From Symbiodinium natans (taxonomy: Eukaryota > Sar > Dinophyceae > Suessiales > Symbiodiniaceae): 64,000 bases of DNA. A model generated the notes under the pieces. The model was not told where the DNA came from and ran no database searches. It saw only the letters and a list, made by a program, of their open reading frames with translations. Each line of letters opens with the position of its first letter. The stretch's first letter is position 1. Where the stretch lies: positions 1,635,077-1,699,076 of the forward strand of contig CAJNDS010002634.1 in NCBI GenBank assembly GCA_905221605.1, in the 5' to 3' direction. Below, in pieces: positions 30,196-41,164 of this stretch. Both the position numbers and the translations under genes were made by a program.

Positions 30196-31134
30196 AGTGC
30201 AGAGGCGAAGCCAGTAAGCCGACAGCAGGCCCCGCCAATTTATTCTTTCCACGAGTGTGGCAGACCGAAGCCTACTGCACTTCTCAGTTCCTAAACTCCA
30301 AAGCTCGAGGATTCATTTTTTAGAGGATCTATAAGGCTTCAACAGGGGAGGGGAAAGGAGACACCATGCCCACGCGACTGCCACGGTGCCTTGCGCTTCG
30401 CAACATGGTTTTGGACTGTTTGGGAGGGTGCCTTGAGCACGGACAGTGTGCACATTTCATGTAGGAGGCACGTGCGTTGGGCATGCCCACGCGGACAATG
30501 TTTCCATGTCGCTTGACAAGGGAGTGTAGCGCACGCACGCGCAACGAAAGAAAGACACATCCCATACCTCAAGGCATGTTTCAACATCGACCACATTTAA
30601 TGCCATGCCAGTCCAAACGGGACCACATTGGCCTTTAGGGTTTAGGGTTTAGTGTTTAGGAACGGGGGCGAAAGTTTGTGGGTTGTGCAGAATCCGCAGT
30701 GGCTCTTGAGCTGCAATCCTCGCAACAATTTCTGAAAACATACCAATGCTGTAAGCGTAGATCTTCTGCAAATGATCATGCACACACACATAGACCGTCT
30801 CTCTCTCTCTCTATCTATACATGTATGTCTGTGTACATATACACATGTATGTTCATGCATCGTGGTCGACCCAAGGTATTATTAAAACAACCTTTTATTA
30901 AGGGGGATTTAGACCAGGTGCCCGGCTGGACCGCTTCGATGGCGACTGCTTGACGCTGCTCGACCTCGCATTCTTTCGGACACGCAGTGCTCCCTTTATT
31001 CCCTTCGAATTTTAGGGTGTATAGGGTTTACGGTGTAGGGTTTAGGGTTGTAGCCCTAACCCCCCAAACCCCTAAACCCTAAACCTCTAACCCTAAACCC
31101 TGAACCCTAAACCCTAAACCCTAAACCCCAGGCC
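30196..31134. other. unassigned stretch
   Basis: Holds a short CT/AT/GT microsatellite (30780-30860), TTTAGGG units (30630-30655, 31010-31045) and CCCTAAA (31060-31125). Short frames on both strands have no motif. Confidence 0.5.
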
Positions 31135-31217
31135 TTTTATGGCCGCCTGCAGTGGGGGCCATGTCGAGGTGGCCCGCTTCTTGCTTCTTGGGTGCAATCA
31201 AAGCTGGGGGCTTCCGG
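31135..31217 (+). CDS. ankyrin-repeat exon between telomeric tracts
   Basis: Acceptor AACCCCAG|G, then MAACSGGHVEVARFLLLGCN, a good ankyrin match (A-A-x-x-G-H-x-x-V-x-x-L-L-x-x-G). CCCTAAA units lie immediately left and a TTTAGGG tract (31218-31277) immediately right, so both flanking introns carry telomeric ends. Confidence 0.65.
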
Positions 31218-31277
31218 GGGTTTAGGGTTTAGGGTTTAGGGTTTAGGGTTTAGGGTTTAGGGTTTAGGGTTTAGGGC

Positions 31278-33420
31278 TTGGGGTTTACTGTTGCATGTGG
31301 AACTAAAAACGCGTGTATTTGGTCTCCTCAGCCCATGGAGCCCAGGCTCCAGGCGAACTCTGACCCCTGCAAGTGCAGCTTCTGGGGCTTCACCGCCTTG
31401 CAGCCTCGGTGTGAATTTGAAGGGGCGAGGGGGGGGTGGGGGGGAGGGTTTAGGGTTGGGTTCAGGGTTGAGGGTTCAGGGTTGAAGGTTCAGGGTTCTG
31501 GCTTGCCTTTTCAGTCAAGTGGCAAAGGGTTCAGGGTTCAGGGTTTACGGTTTCGGGTCCTATAGGGTAGGTGGTATAAAGGTCTTTCGGCTTGTTGACA
31601 AGCAGGGCTTGAAGGGCTTCGTGATCTGAGAGCGCTACTCGGATCTTTGGGTTGCATGAGATTTCCGGGTCCAGCTTTTGCTGGTTCTGGGTCTGGGGGT
31701 TTAGGGTGTTTCGGGTGTTTTTGGTTTGGGCTGAAAGATGTGATCTGCTGTTTGGAGAGATGGCAGACTGACAGTACAAAGAAAACACACCTGATTAAAC
31801 CCAAAGCGCAGACGCCCCTACAACCTGGGAGTCTCTCCTCCTCCCTTCCTTCCCCGCCTCCCCTCCTTCCTTCCCAGCGGCTCCTTTCAGTACCTTTAAG
31901 GTGCTATACTAGAAGAATTCCAGACAACCGCAAAGCGATGCATCAGTTTCTCTTTGATGGGTGCAAAGTGACTATGACTGCCTCCCTCCCACAAAAACCT
32001 AGCAGACCAGAATGCCTTAACCTTGAATTTCTTCATGTTGAGTCCGAAGCACCCGCCTTTCTTTAGAGCTTAGGGGTTTTGGACCTGAAACGGCCCTGTA
32101 TATAAATAGCGGAAAGTCTACACCCTGAGCCTCTGAAGCCCCAGGCACATTGCCGTCGAGGACCAGAGTACTGAGGCTTGGGATGTTCAAAATGCAATTC
32201 AGGTCGGGGGCTGGGGGTTCAAAAAGAGAAACTGATTGATTACTTGTGTCTCCCTTTTTGTGTGTTTTTTGGTTGGCAGAGGGTCCAACGTTGATGACAT
32301 TTGTCGTAACTCTCAGAGCAATTGAGTCACCCACGGGCACTGCTTTCAGTGTCGCGCAACCCATGTGATTCGCCCAATCTGAAGTACCGAAACCAAGTAG
32401 AATATACCGTAAACCCTAAACCCTAAACCCTATGTAGAGCTTAGCGCAGTGCAGTGGCCGAGCACAGGTGTGCGAGTGGCTGTTGCGCGAGGCCAGGGGT
32501 GTGGTGGTCAACGCAGCTTGGTGAATAGTGAGTGGCCACGAGTTGTTTTGGGGGGCCGGGGGGGGGGGGGTGGGGGGTGACAAGCCTTTTGCAGAAAGAC
32601 TTGAAGCCATGGATCTTTGTGACAACGCGGTTAAAGAGGTCAGCGTCGAGTTGATGGAGATTAGACGCCGAGAGTGTGCATGCAGTGTCTAGTTCGATTG
32701 GGGGCCGGAGAGGCGGGGGGGAGAGGGTCATCAGATTCAGAATAGATATCGTTTCTGCGGATCTTAAGATCACATGCGGTCATTCTCAACTTAAAACCCT
32801 ACATCAAGCTCTGCGCGCAAGACGATGCCTAGGCCATGGCCCAGTACGACGAGACCATCCTACATATCGCCGGCAGAGTGGACCACTGGGAGGTGGGCCT
32901 CCGGACTGGAAGAGTTGGCCCCTGTATTACATGTTTTGGGATTTAGGGATCACTCGACCGTTTTCCAATGTGCTTCGCATAATTTTCTGCTAGGTAGTTC
33001 AATGTCCAGTACTGTTTCGGGCTGCAGGCATGCTTGTCCAAGCGGATTTTTTGGCTGGAGGAATCTTCGAGAAGTTTTGGCAATGTGTTTTGCTCGCGCA
33101 CCGCCCTCAGAATGTGGAGAGACGGAGAGAAGCTCCTGAGCTCCATCGTGAATGTTTAGCAAGACCTCTAATTTTCAACCCTCTCTAGACTGTTCTAGCA
33201 TTGCTCGATTTTAAGCCTTGGCTGCGACTTATGCGTTTGAGCCGCGATCGATTCTGCTTCCGAAATAGCAGTTTAGTTTTGGAACCAAGCTTTAGCCCTG
33301 CAGCCCAGCCTATGACGCCAAGCTAGGCCCCTAAACCCTAAACCCTAAACCCTAAACCCTTAACCCTAAGCCCTAAGCCCTAAACCCTAAACCCTAAACC
33401 CTAAACCCTAACCCTTTAAG
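31278..33420. other. unassigned stretch
   Basis: Unique DNA with scattered TTTAGGG and GGGTTCA units, a G-rich block (32555-32580) and a CCCTAAA tract (33329-33415). At 32850-32880 one frame reads DETILHIAGRV, which could start an ankyrin unit. Open frames at 31647-32066 and 32017-32364 have no recognisable domain. Confidence 0.4.
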
Positions 33421-33531
33421 TCCTTCAACCGCTTGGAAGCCCTAACGCCCGGAAAGGTGATCGACTTCATGCAGACGCCCTTGGGCAAAGCTTTGGTGGA
33501 TGCAAGGACCACGACAGGCCGAAGTTTGTAG
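33421..33531 (+). CDS. unassigned terminal exon
   Basis: Acceptor CCCTTTAAG| then FNRLEALTPGKVIDFMQTPL and LGKALVDARTTTG, with stop TAG 33529. Left flank CCCTAAA, right flank degenerate TTTAGGG. Looks coding. No family recognised. Confidence 0.4.
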   Translation, partial: SFNRLEALTPGKVIDFMQTPLGKALVDARTTTGRSL

Positions 33532-34415
33532 AGGTTTCTAAAAAGGTAAAGGGTTTAAGGTTTAGGGATTAGGGATTAGGGTTTAGGGTTTAAGGATGGG
33601 ACCAGATCTCTCAGTCTTAAGCCCTACACCAGCCCTATTCCCAAAGGCTGCGCGCGAGGATTTCCCTTTTTTTGGAGTTCGCGCCCCCCCACCCTAAACC
33701 CTAAACCCTAAACCCTAAACCCTAAACCCTAAACCCCAAACCCCAAACCCAAACCCCAAACCCCAAACCCCAAACCCTATACCCTAAACCCCCCCCCCCT
33801 CTCCCCTCCGCTTTGCAAGACGAAAAGCTCCCTAGCAGGCTTCTCGGCGCTGCACTTAGCCGCAGCCCTGGGCCCCTCGAGCCGCAAAACTTTTAGGGTT
33901 CTCAGAAGGGAAATAGGGTTTAGGGTTTAGGGTTTAGGAATAGGGTTTAGGGTTTAGGGTTTAGGAATAGGGTTTAGGGCTTAGAGTTTAGGGTTTAGGT
34001 CTTAGGGTTTAGGGTTGAGGGTTTATTTAGGGATAGGGTTCTGGATATAGGAGAGTCCTTTGGCCAGGGAGCTTAGGGCTTCGGGCTATTCAGGCTTTTT
34101 GTTGTTTGACTGTAGGCTTGGGCGCTGTTTTCGGGTTTAGGTGCTTGTGGTTTACAGGCTTTCAGGCTTAAGGTTTCCGGGTTTCTGCACTTTCTCGTGC
34201 GCCAAGGGCGTTGTATACCTGAAGGCTACAATGTAGTTCCTTTTTTGGCTAGTTATAGGGGGGTACAGTATACTACACCCAAAAAAGTTGCCTTAATCGT
34301 GATTTTGGTAGTATAGCGTCTATGACCCTAACCCTAAACCCCAAACCCTAAACCCCTAAACCCCTAAACCCTCAACCCTAAACCCTAAACCCTAAACCCT
34401 AAACCCTAAACCCTT
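33532..34415. repeat. dense telomeric and variant tracts
   Basis: TTTAGGG/GATTAGGG (33550-33595), CCCTAAA then CCCCAAA variants (33690-33790), a C run, TTTAGGG with AATAGGG variants (33915-34035) and CCCTAAA (34330-34414). A family H element lies at 34219-34310. Nothing coding recognised. Confidence 0.8.
34219..34310. mobile_element. family H element
   Basis: GAAGGCTACAATGTAGTTCC, a run of T, then AGTATACTACACCC and AAAAAAGTTGCCTTAATCG. A related copy lies at 41421-41483 (GAAGGCTCCAATGTAGTTAT). Ends are uncertain. The layout resembles family A. Confidence 0.45.
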
Positions 34416-34526
34416 TCGGAGCCAGCTGCAGGAAACCTTCGTGCCACCGACTCCCTGCTGCGCTTGAGAGCGGGCATCGACTGGAGGAGCTTACGGGGCG
34501 GCAAGCTCGGGGTCGTTTGTGCTCAG
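34416..34526 (+). CDS. unassigned exon
   Basis: Open frame ATDSLLRLRAGIDWRSLRGG then KLGVVCAQ, ending at GCTCAG|GTTTTTGG. CCCTAAA left, TTTAGGG right (34538-34583). It might be ankyrin-related (LL..RAGID) but the match is weak. Confidence 0.35.
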
Positions 34527-34673
34527 GTTTTTGGGGGTTTTAGGGTTTAGGGTTTAGGGTTTAGGGTTTAGGGTTTAGGGTAAACCCAGTGGCGGGGTTG
34601 TGTCCTAAACTGCTCCAGGCCGACGGCTGGGGGTATAAGACCATGTCAGAGCTTCGACGGAGCTTCCTAAATG

Positions 34674-34782
34674 CTCGGGACCAAACGAACCCCACAATTT
34701 CGGCCCTTTACCCTGCACTACTATGCATCCTGTTAGGGTATTTGAACCATAAACCCTTTTGGGCTTCATGTGGCCCAAATAG
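34674..34782 (+). mobile_element. family B element
   Basis: Left CTCGGGACCAAACGAACCCC, right TTGGGCTTCATGTGGCCCAAATAG, imperfect inverted ends, with the typical GCATCCTGTTAGGGTATTTG / AACCATAAACCC middle. No clear target duplication. Confidence 0.6.
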
Positions 34783-34828
34783 TACCTGACTCATTATGGG
34801 CTAGCCTACGGAGCCTGCCGTGGCAGCA

Positions 34829-35130
34829 GGACCTTGCATGACGTGACTGCACTACACATCGCCACGGAAGCCCGCGCCCGCATTTATTCAGTCTCGTCTT
34901 CCCTTGGGTTGCGACGCGCGTGTCTTCGGTTGAGGGGTGTGATGATAGGGGATTCGGAAAGTAGGGTTCAGAGAGTTTCAAAACCGAGGACTTAGTAGGA
35001 TGGTAATCCGAGCAAATCCTGGCTGTTCGCTGAGGAAGGGGGCCATCTGGACGTCGTCCAGTACCTCCTGTACATGGGTGCAAACGCATCGATACCGTGC
35101 AACTGCTTCCACGTTCACCATTCTTCCTTG
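34829..35130 (+). CDS. ankyrin repeat split by a GA-AG intron
   Basis: Exon 34829-34866 follows GGCAGCAG| and reads TLHDVTALHIAT. Exon 35035 onward reads EGGHLDVVQYLLYMGANAS. Removing 34867-35034 (GA...AG, 168 bases) joins ACG|GAA GGG and gives one complete canonical ankyrin repeat, VTALHIATEGGHLDVVQYLL followed by YMGANAS. GAAG is present at both boundaries (34867-34870 and 35035-35038), as in the elements that have target duplications, but the intron has no clear inverted ends. The 3' limit is uncertain; TAA lies near 35145. Confidence 0.7.
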
Positions 35131-35145
35131 GAAGCTCTGCTGCAA

Positions 35146-36713
35146 CCCTAAACCCTAAACCCGGTTTCCTCGGCAGTGTAGGGCAGGATTTCTATACAGG
35201 AATCCAAGAAACCATGCCAAGGTTTGCATAGGATAGGGTTTGGGGTTTAGGGTTTAGGGTTTCGGGTTTATCGTTTAGGGTTTTGGCTTGCCTCTCCGCA
35301 GAAAAAACTGGGGTTGAGGGGGGCAGAATGACTATAGAGCCTACTTTTCAAGAATAGACCCTAAAACCCAGATTCTCTGACAAAACCTCGAAGTTGCTTC
35401 AGTGAGAGCCTTTGAGATTTAGCAGGGGGCTGAGGGGTTTGGTTCAGAAGTTGGGGTTGTCGTGTAGGTGTGAAGAACACAGACAACTCACAACTCCGAT
35501 CCTCCGAAACCCTAAACCCTAGACCCTAAACCCTAAACCCTGAACCCTAAACCCTAAACCCCAAACCCCAAACCCTAAACCCAAAAAAACAGAGCAGCCT
35601 GCATCCATGTGTGGTTTCATGGGAGATGGATGAAGGCTGCACAGTAGTACGCCCGTTGAAGCCTCGTAATCGCCCTGCGATGTGGATTCGCCCCAGCTGT
35701 GCAGGAGTGAAAAAAAAACCAGAAGTTGGCCCGAGGATTGGCATCTGCCCCGGGACTCCCCCAACTTACTCAACGTGCAGGTCAGCCGAGGGAGGTTTAG
35801 GGATTCAGGGTGTTTAGGGTTTGGGGTTTAGGGTTAAGGGTTTAGGATTCAGGGCGTTTAGGGTTTAGGGTTTGGGGGTTTGTAGGGTTAGGGCTTCGCG
35901 CCTTAGGGTACAGGGAGTTTCAGGGCTAGGAGGTTTAGGGCTGAGGGGTTCAGATGGTTCAAAGTGGGAAGCCTCCGAAATCCCAAGTTTTCTCAGGGCT
36001 ACGAGTGAAGGTACTGCGAAGAGCATTAGTCGGCAACCCTCATGTTTTGGTTTTTTTGGTGCTTGCCTTGGTAGGGTTTAGGACGCAAATGGTTTTGGAT
36101 CGGGTGAGGGCTAGAAGGCTTGAAGCTTAATTACAGGGTTTATGGGGTTTTGGGGTTCTTTGAGCCGAGGATTTCTGGCGGGTTCAGGGTGCGGCTTGCA
36201 TTCACAATGTTTTTTCAGGCTCTGGGGCGAAGATCCTGTTGCAGTTTCACGCCTCTGTCTCCTCTGCCCCCAAGCCCGGCCCAACTGTGTCTGAACCCTG
36301 AAACCCTTTCACCTCCCAAACCCTAACGCTAAAATTACACAGCTCCCTGAACATTCTAAACCTCATATACTTAAAGACTTTGTTTATAAGACTTTAAGGC
36401 AGTGCGTTGAGCTTGGACGCCCGAGATTCTCGAAATCATGATTTGCCGGAGTTGCTGGGGATGGTGTTTCCACTCCGAATATGAGTTTTGAAGATGGCGC
36501 TCAATCACTCGCTGAGTGTGGTGGCCCTAAGCCCTAAGCCCTAAGCCCTAAACCCTAAACCAGAAACCTGAAACCCTAAACCCTAAACCTTAAAACCTAA
36601 ACCCTAAACCCTAAACCCCAAACCCCAAACCTGAAACCCTAAACCCTAAACCCTAAACCCTAAACCCTAAACCCTAAACCCTAAACCCTAAACCCTAAAC
36701 CCTAAACCCTAAA
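35146..36713. other. non-coding stretch with telomeric tracts
   Basis: TTTAGGG (35235-35280), CCCTAAA (35512-35582), degenerate TTTAGGG (35800-35880), then CCCTAAA with variants (36520-36713). Frames at 35872-36326 overlap variant repeats. No gene recognised. Confidence 0.5.
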
Positions 36714-36788
36714 CCTTCGCCCGCCGACCTGGACGTGGAGGTCGGTGGCCAGGTCAGCTTCAACCTCTCAGAGTTGGAGTGGCCTTGA
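36714..36788 (+). CDS. unassigned terminal exon
   Basis: PADLDVEVGGQVSFNLSELE then WP and TGA 36786. Directly after a long CCCTAAA tract, followed by TTTAGGG units. Coding-like; no family recognised. Confidence 0.35.
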   Translation, partial: PSPADLDVEVGGQVSFNLSELEWP

Positions 36789-37385
36789 ATGGTAAGGGGG
36801 GCAGAAGGTTTAGCGTTTAGGGTTTATAGGGTTTAGGGTTTAGTGTTTAGGGTTTAGGGTGGGCTATGTAACAGGGGTATAAGAGGGTGTATAAGAGGGG
36901 GCGCAAGGGGGGGCACAAGGGGGAGTAATTAGATTTTGGGAGTCTACCGGGCTTTTGGGCTTAGGTCAAAGGGCGTTGAGCTTGGGATTTAGGGTTCAGG
37001 GTTTTGGGTTCAGGGTCGAATAACTGTAGGGGAAGAGGGGTTTGGGCTTGGGGTTTCAGAGGTGCAAGGTGTCTCGACGCAGGGCTTTTGACTTTGGCTT
37101 TGTTTGGGGGTGACGAAGAGAATGGCAAGTTCCCCAAGCAGGAGCCGAGCCGTCGATCCATGTCAAGAGTACCAGTTCACTCATTTGCTACTTAATGACC
37201 TTAAGCCCTAAACCCTAAACCCCATACCCTAAACCCTTTTCTGACTTTGGCGCGCGTCCGCAGGACTCAAGCATCATTGCCAGAAACCCTAAACCCCAAA
37301 CCCTAAACCCCAAACCACAAACCTTAAACCCCAAACCCTAAACCCCAAACCCTAAACCTTAATCCCCAAACCCTAAACCAAACCG
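36789..37385. other. unassigned stretch
   Basis: TTTAGGG units (36805-36860), G-rich AAGGGGG repeats (36880-36925), unique DNA, and CCCTAAA/CCCCAAA alternating units (37265-37380). A frame at 37004-37195 has no recognisable motif. Confidence 0.5.
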
Positions 37386-37481
37386 AGGCTGCCCTATGAC
37401 GAGAGGAGGCCGAGCCGTTGGGTGTCAGGGGCAGTCGAAGCGATCGAGGAGGACCCGGCGCCTTGGCCTGAAAAAGTTTAA
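37386..37481 (+). CDS. unassigned exon
   Basis: RLPYDERRPSRWVSGAVEAI then EEDPAPWPEKV, reading to TAA 37479 or to a donor AAAAA|GTTTAACC just before it. CCCTAAA/CCCCAAA tract to the left. No family recognised. Confidence 0.35.
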   Translation, partial: RLPYDERRPSRWVSGAVEAIEEDPAPWPEKV

Positions 37482-37774
37482 CCTTATAGGCCCTAAACCC
37501 TAAACCCTAAACCCTGAGGAGCTGAGCTTTTGTGGCACCTGACCTTTATAGGTGAGTAGGTAAAGCTTAACCTTATGGGGTATACATAGTACTACCAAGA
37601 TTGAAAGGTTAACCTGTTTTGGCCCAAGGTACTCAGCAACTAGGTGATGGGAGTTTGCGACAGCGCTTAAGCACGTGCGTAGTCACAGTTTTTGTTAGCC
37701 CTAAACCCTGAACCCTAAACCCTAAACCCTAAACCCTAAACCCTAAACCCTAAACCCTAAACCCTAAACGTTAG
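37482..37774. other. possible inverted-repeat element and CCCTAAA tract
   Basis: TTTAACCTTATAGG... and CTTAACCTTATGGGG...GGTTAACC suggest another short element, split by CCCTAAA units (37490-37516). A CCCTAAA tract (37696-37768) follows. Confidence 0.35.
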
Positions 37775-37856
37775 GAATCGCCCGATCGGTTTGACGACAT
37801 TCTCATGGTCAACACAGGGGAGGTCACCTACAGCATCTCACGCTCCTTGGCTGACC
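37775..37856 (+). CDS. unassigned exon
   Basis: Acceptor GTTAG|G, frame ESPDRFDDILMVNTGEVTYS then ISRSLAD. CCCTAAA tracts on both sides. Coding-like; no family recognised. Confidence 0.35.
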
Positions 37857-38150
37857 CTAAACCCTAAACCCTAAACCCGAAACCCTTGGTTGCGTTATGC
37901 GACGACGAAAACCCCTTATAACCTCGACATCCCGAGCCCTGCCAGCCAAACGTACGGTTTGTGAGGAGTTAAAACTTGATGCTGCAGCTCCCAGGTTCTC
38001 ATTCTGGGGTTTCAGAGTCTCAGCGTTTTGGGTTGTCCTCCGAGATGATCTGAGATTCCACCCTTGTGGCTGGGGGGGGGGGGGGGGGGGAGTTAGGGTT
38101 TAGGGTTTAGGGTTTAGGGTTTGGGAGCTAGAGTTTTGGCAAGACTTGCA
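37857..38150. other. non-coding, 19-base G run
   Basis: CCCTAAA units, unique DNA, a run of 19 G (38072-38090) and TTTAGGG units (38095-38122). Confidence 0.6.
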
Positions 38151-38324
38151 GGCTACAACTGCATGCCGCACCTTCGTTCCACCCTCCTGGAGAACCGGCA
38201 CGTGATTCAACCAGGAGAGACCGCTTCTTGACTGGACCGGCTGTATATGGACGCATACGGCGGGTAGGCCCAGATGATGAGCCCTTCGTGGTATATACCC
38301 CGTTTATCATAGGGTACAATGGTG

Positions 38325-38330
<6 letters not shown>
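38151..38330 (+). CDS. unassigned exon-like frame
   Basis: Frame reads GPAVYGRIRRVGPDDEPFVV then YTPFIIGYNGAY before entering a TA microsatellite (38327-38385), where it stops being meaningful. No family recognised. Confidence 0.3.
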
Positions 38331-38357
<27 letters not shown>

Positions 38358-38385
38358 TTTATATACATATATATATATATTTGGG
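38327..38385. repeat. TA microsatellite
   Basis: Two runs of (AT)n separated by TTTTTTATATAC. A second AT/TA microsatellite like those at 6690, 8158 and 13435. Confidence 0.95.
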
Positions 38386-38789
38386 TGCAACCACGGTTTT
38401 CAAGCTTCGCGGTTTGTTTGGTGTCCCGTACTTATACTACCAGGCCAGTGCAAGGCCCAACGTCGAAGTTGCCATTCTTGCCGATTCTTGCCATCTGATG
38501 CTTGATTCGAATCATATACGGACCCCCCCCTTAAAGCCCTACCTGAACCCCTAGACCCTACAAAGGTTTCTGATTCGCCCTCAATCCCCGAAGCTGGCAA
38601 GTAGGCTGCTGTGGGATTTCTTGGGTTTGGTGCTTTGGGGTTCTTTAGGGTTTGGGGACTTGCGGATTCGGATTGAGGAGGCAGGCTCTCGAAGGGTTTG
38701 TGTGAGGGGGGGGGGGGGGGGGCGGGGGGGTGAGGCAAGAGGGGGGATTGTTCCCTCAACCCTAAGCCCCACGCCTTTTTTTTTACTCT

Positions 38790-38884
38790 TGAAAAGGTCT
38801 ATGTCAAAGCTCCGATCTACTGCAACGCCGGGGATTGGATCCTGGTGCCAGGCCAAATTCCCAGCACTCAAAGGCAAAAGATAG
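38790..38884 (+). CDS. unassigned exon-like frame
   Basis: EKVYVKAPIYCNAGDWILVP then GQIPSTQRQKIG. A 17-base G run (38706-38722) lies upstream. Coding-like; no family recognised. Confidence 0.3.
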
Positions 38885-40100
38885 GTTGTCTCCTGAACGT
38901 TTGGTCATTGCAGTTGTCACAATTACTTCATGCCCACAATTGAAGCCCTGCGAACGTCTCGTGCTATTCCTTGTCCTCGGCGTTTAGGTGCATAGGGTAT
39001 CCTTTGCATTGGACATCCAATTTAGCCACTTCATGGGCCTGACAGGGCCCGGTGGAACGGTTTAGGTTTCAGAGTCAAAAGCTTTCCCGGTGTAGTTAGA
39101 GTGGTAGGGCAGATGGGCAGAGTGCAACAAGGCAAGACCGTCGCACACGATGCCTTCGAATACTGCCGATTCATCGGAATTACCTGATATGAACCTAAAC
39201 CCTATGATGCCCAAACCCTCTAAGACCTCAGGCTGCCTAAAAGCCTATAAGACCTCAGGCTGCCTAGAACGGTGTCAGCTGAAACCCCCTTAAACCCTTT
39301 AAGCGTGTGGCATGCCTTAACTATTTCCTATGTAGTACCCGAAAACCCTTAAACCCTCAAAACAGAATGTCCCTAAACCCTAAACCCTAAACCCTAAGAC
39401 CTTAAACCCTAACAAAAGGAAGTCCTATCTTTAATTTAAGGGCATCGGCTATTTCAGGGGACGTCGGCCATGTGGTGGCTGTGCATGCCAGTGGGGAGCG
39501 GCCTGGACGGCAGTTCAGGTTGTTGCGGTTTACGCGAAAGAGTAGGTGCCCTATACCCTAAACCCTAAAGTACCCTATACCCTAAGCCCGAAGCCCCAAA
39601 GGGGTCTGTGGGGTATTTTCCATCTTGGGACCTCGTGAGATCTAGTTTGGTTTTTTTAGAGGCCAACCTGCTTCAAAAGCACCACAACAGCCTCGAGCCT
39701 GAAAACAGATGACACAAAGCGGCCATGATTCTGGATACCTTCGAGGGCTGAGTGGCTTTGGGTAGTTGAAGGGCTCCAGGCTTTCTGATTCATGAACTTT
39801 TTCCCTCAGGGAATTCGTGGCAGGGGCGCTCCTTCAGGGTTTAGGGTTAATTCCAACCAAACAGTATACTAAAGTGCACGAGGGCAGCTTGGGGGCTACT
39901 CCCTTGGATTGTTTGGGGCCTTGTTTCGCAAGCAAATTGTTAAACAGCTCGGCTCCAGACATTTTCGGATTCTAAGAAGGAGCACATGAGGACCCAAGAC
40001 TAGAGTAGGGGTTTGGGGTTTACTAAACCCTAAACCCTAAACCCTACACCCTAAACCCTAAACCCTAAACCCTGAACCCTGAACCCTAAACCCTAAACCC
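38885..40100. other. unassigned stretch
   Basis: Mostly unique DNA with a local direct duplication (AAGACCTCAGGCTGCCTA at about 39221 and 39249), CCCTAAA units (39373-39400) and CCCTAAA with CCCTGAA variants (40023-40100). No gene recognised. Confidence 0.5.
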
Positions 40101-40199
40101 TTGCCGAAAGGTACGAGATCGAAGCAGCCTGGGACTGTTCCAAGTCTCGGTACCTCGCCACCAGGGAGGCAGGGCCAAGCAAGAGCCATCCCCAACAAG
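40101..40199 (+). CDS. unassigned exon
   Basis: LAERYEIEAAWDCSKSRYLA then TREAGPSKSHPQQG, between CCCTAAA (40023-40100) and TTTAGGG (40200-40362). Coding-like; no family recognised. Confidence 0.35.
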
Positions 40200-41164
40200 G
40201 ATTAGGGTTTAGGGTAGGGTTTAGGGTTTAGGGTTTAGGGTTTAGGGCTTAGGGTTTAGGGTTTAGGGTTTAGGGTTTAGGGTTGAGGGTTTAGGGTTTA
40301 GGGTTTAGGGTTTAGGGCTTAGGGTTTAGGGTTTAGGGTTTAGGGTTTAGGGTTTAGGGCGGTGAGACATTCCTTACTTAGCCAAAGGATGAGAACTTCA
40401 ATCTATTTGGTTTTCGTTATTTCGTAGGAACAATGAAGTTCAACTTTTGTACTCCTTTGCTCGTGGAAAAGCAAGGTTCGAGACCTTGGAGCCCTTTTCC
40501 TTATTCCAAAGTGGACAAGCTTTGTTGCGCTAGGCGGGAATCCACAGCAAAACCCCCACACCGACGTTCTCAACGTAGACCAACTCCCGTCCAATTTCCG
40601 CGAGGAACGCTTGTTTTGGTTTTTCTCTCTTCTTCGAAAATCTGCATCGGTAACCTCCAGCCCCAAAAACGCATCCCGCAGCCTAAAGTTCAGTTCTGAA
40701 CCTCAATCCGGCTTGCAGGACCTCATGCCCTATCTGCAGGAGGAGGTGGGCGAGCCTCGAATCCCCAGACCCTAAGCCGAGTAAACCCCTAAAAAAAAGC
40801 TTTCTCGAAGACTTGCCGAGCTTCCTCGAGCTTAAGGCTGTGTTGTTGCTTTTGCGTTTTTTCCCACGGTCCAGGACTTGCCTCGAGAGTGAGAGTATTT
40901 TATTTTGTTTTTTTCTTTGGGGGGAGGGGAGGGGGGGGGGGTGCTTAAGCCCTAAAACCGAAACCCTAAAGCCTTTGGTGGGGCTGTTGAGTGTGGCTTA
41001 CGCTTCACGGCTTCAAGGTTTGTGTTGCTCTGGTTAGCGACCAGAAAACAACCTCATAAGCTGGATTAGGTTTGTTTAGGGTGAAGGTTAGGGTTTAGAG
41101 TTTAGGGTTTAGGGTTTAGGGTTTAGGGTTCAGAGGAATTTAGGATCAGGCCCGGCCTGGGGGT
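40200..41164. other. TTTAGGG tract and unassigned DNA
   Basis: A long TTTAGGG tract with GGGCTTA variants (40200-40362), unique DNA with an ATG frame at 40433-40699 (no motif), a G-rich run (40918-40942) and TTTAGGG (41085-41130). Confidence 0.5.

Noticed and set aside
32441-32773. Minus-strand Pro-rich frame
   Set aside because: Driven by the G run at 32555-32580; no family motif.
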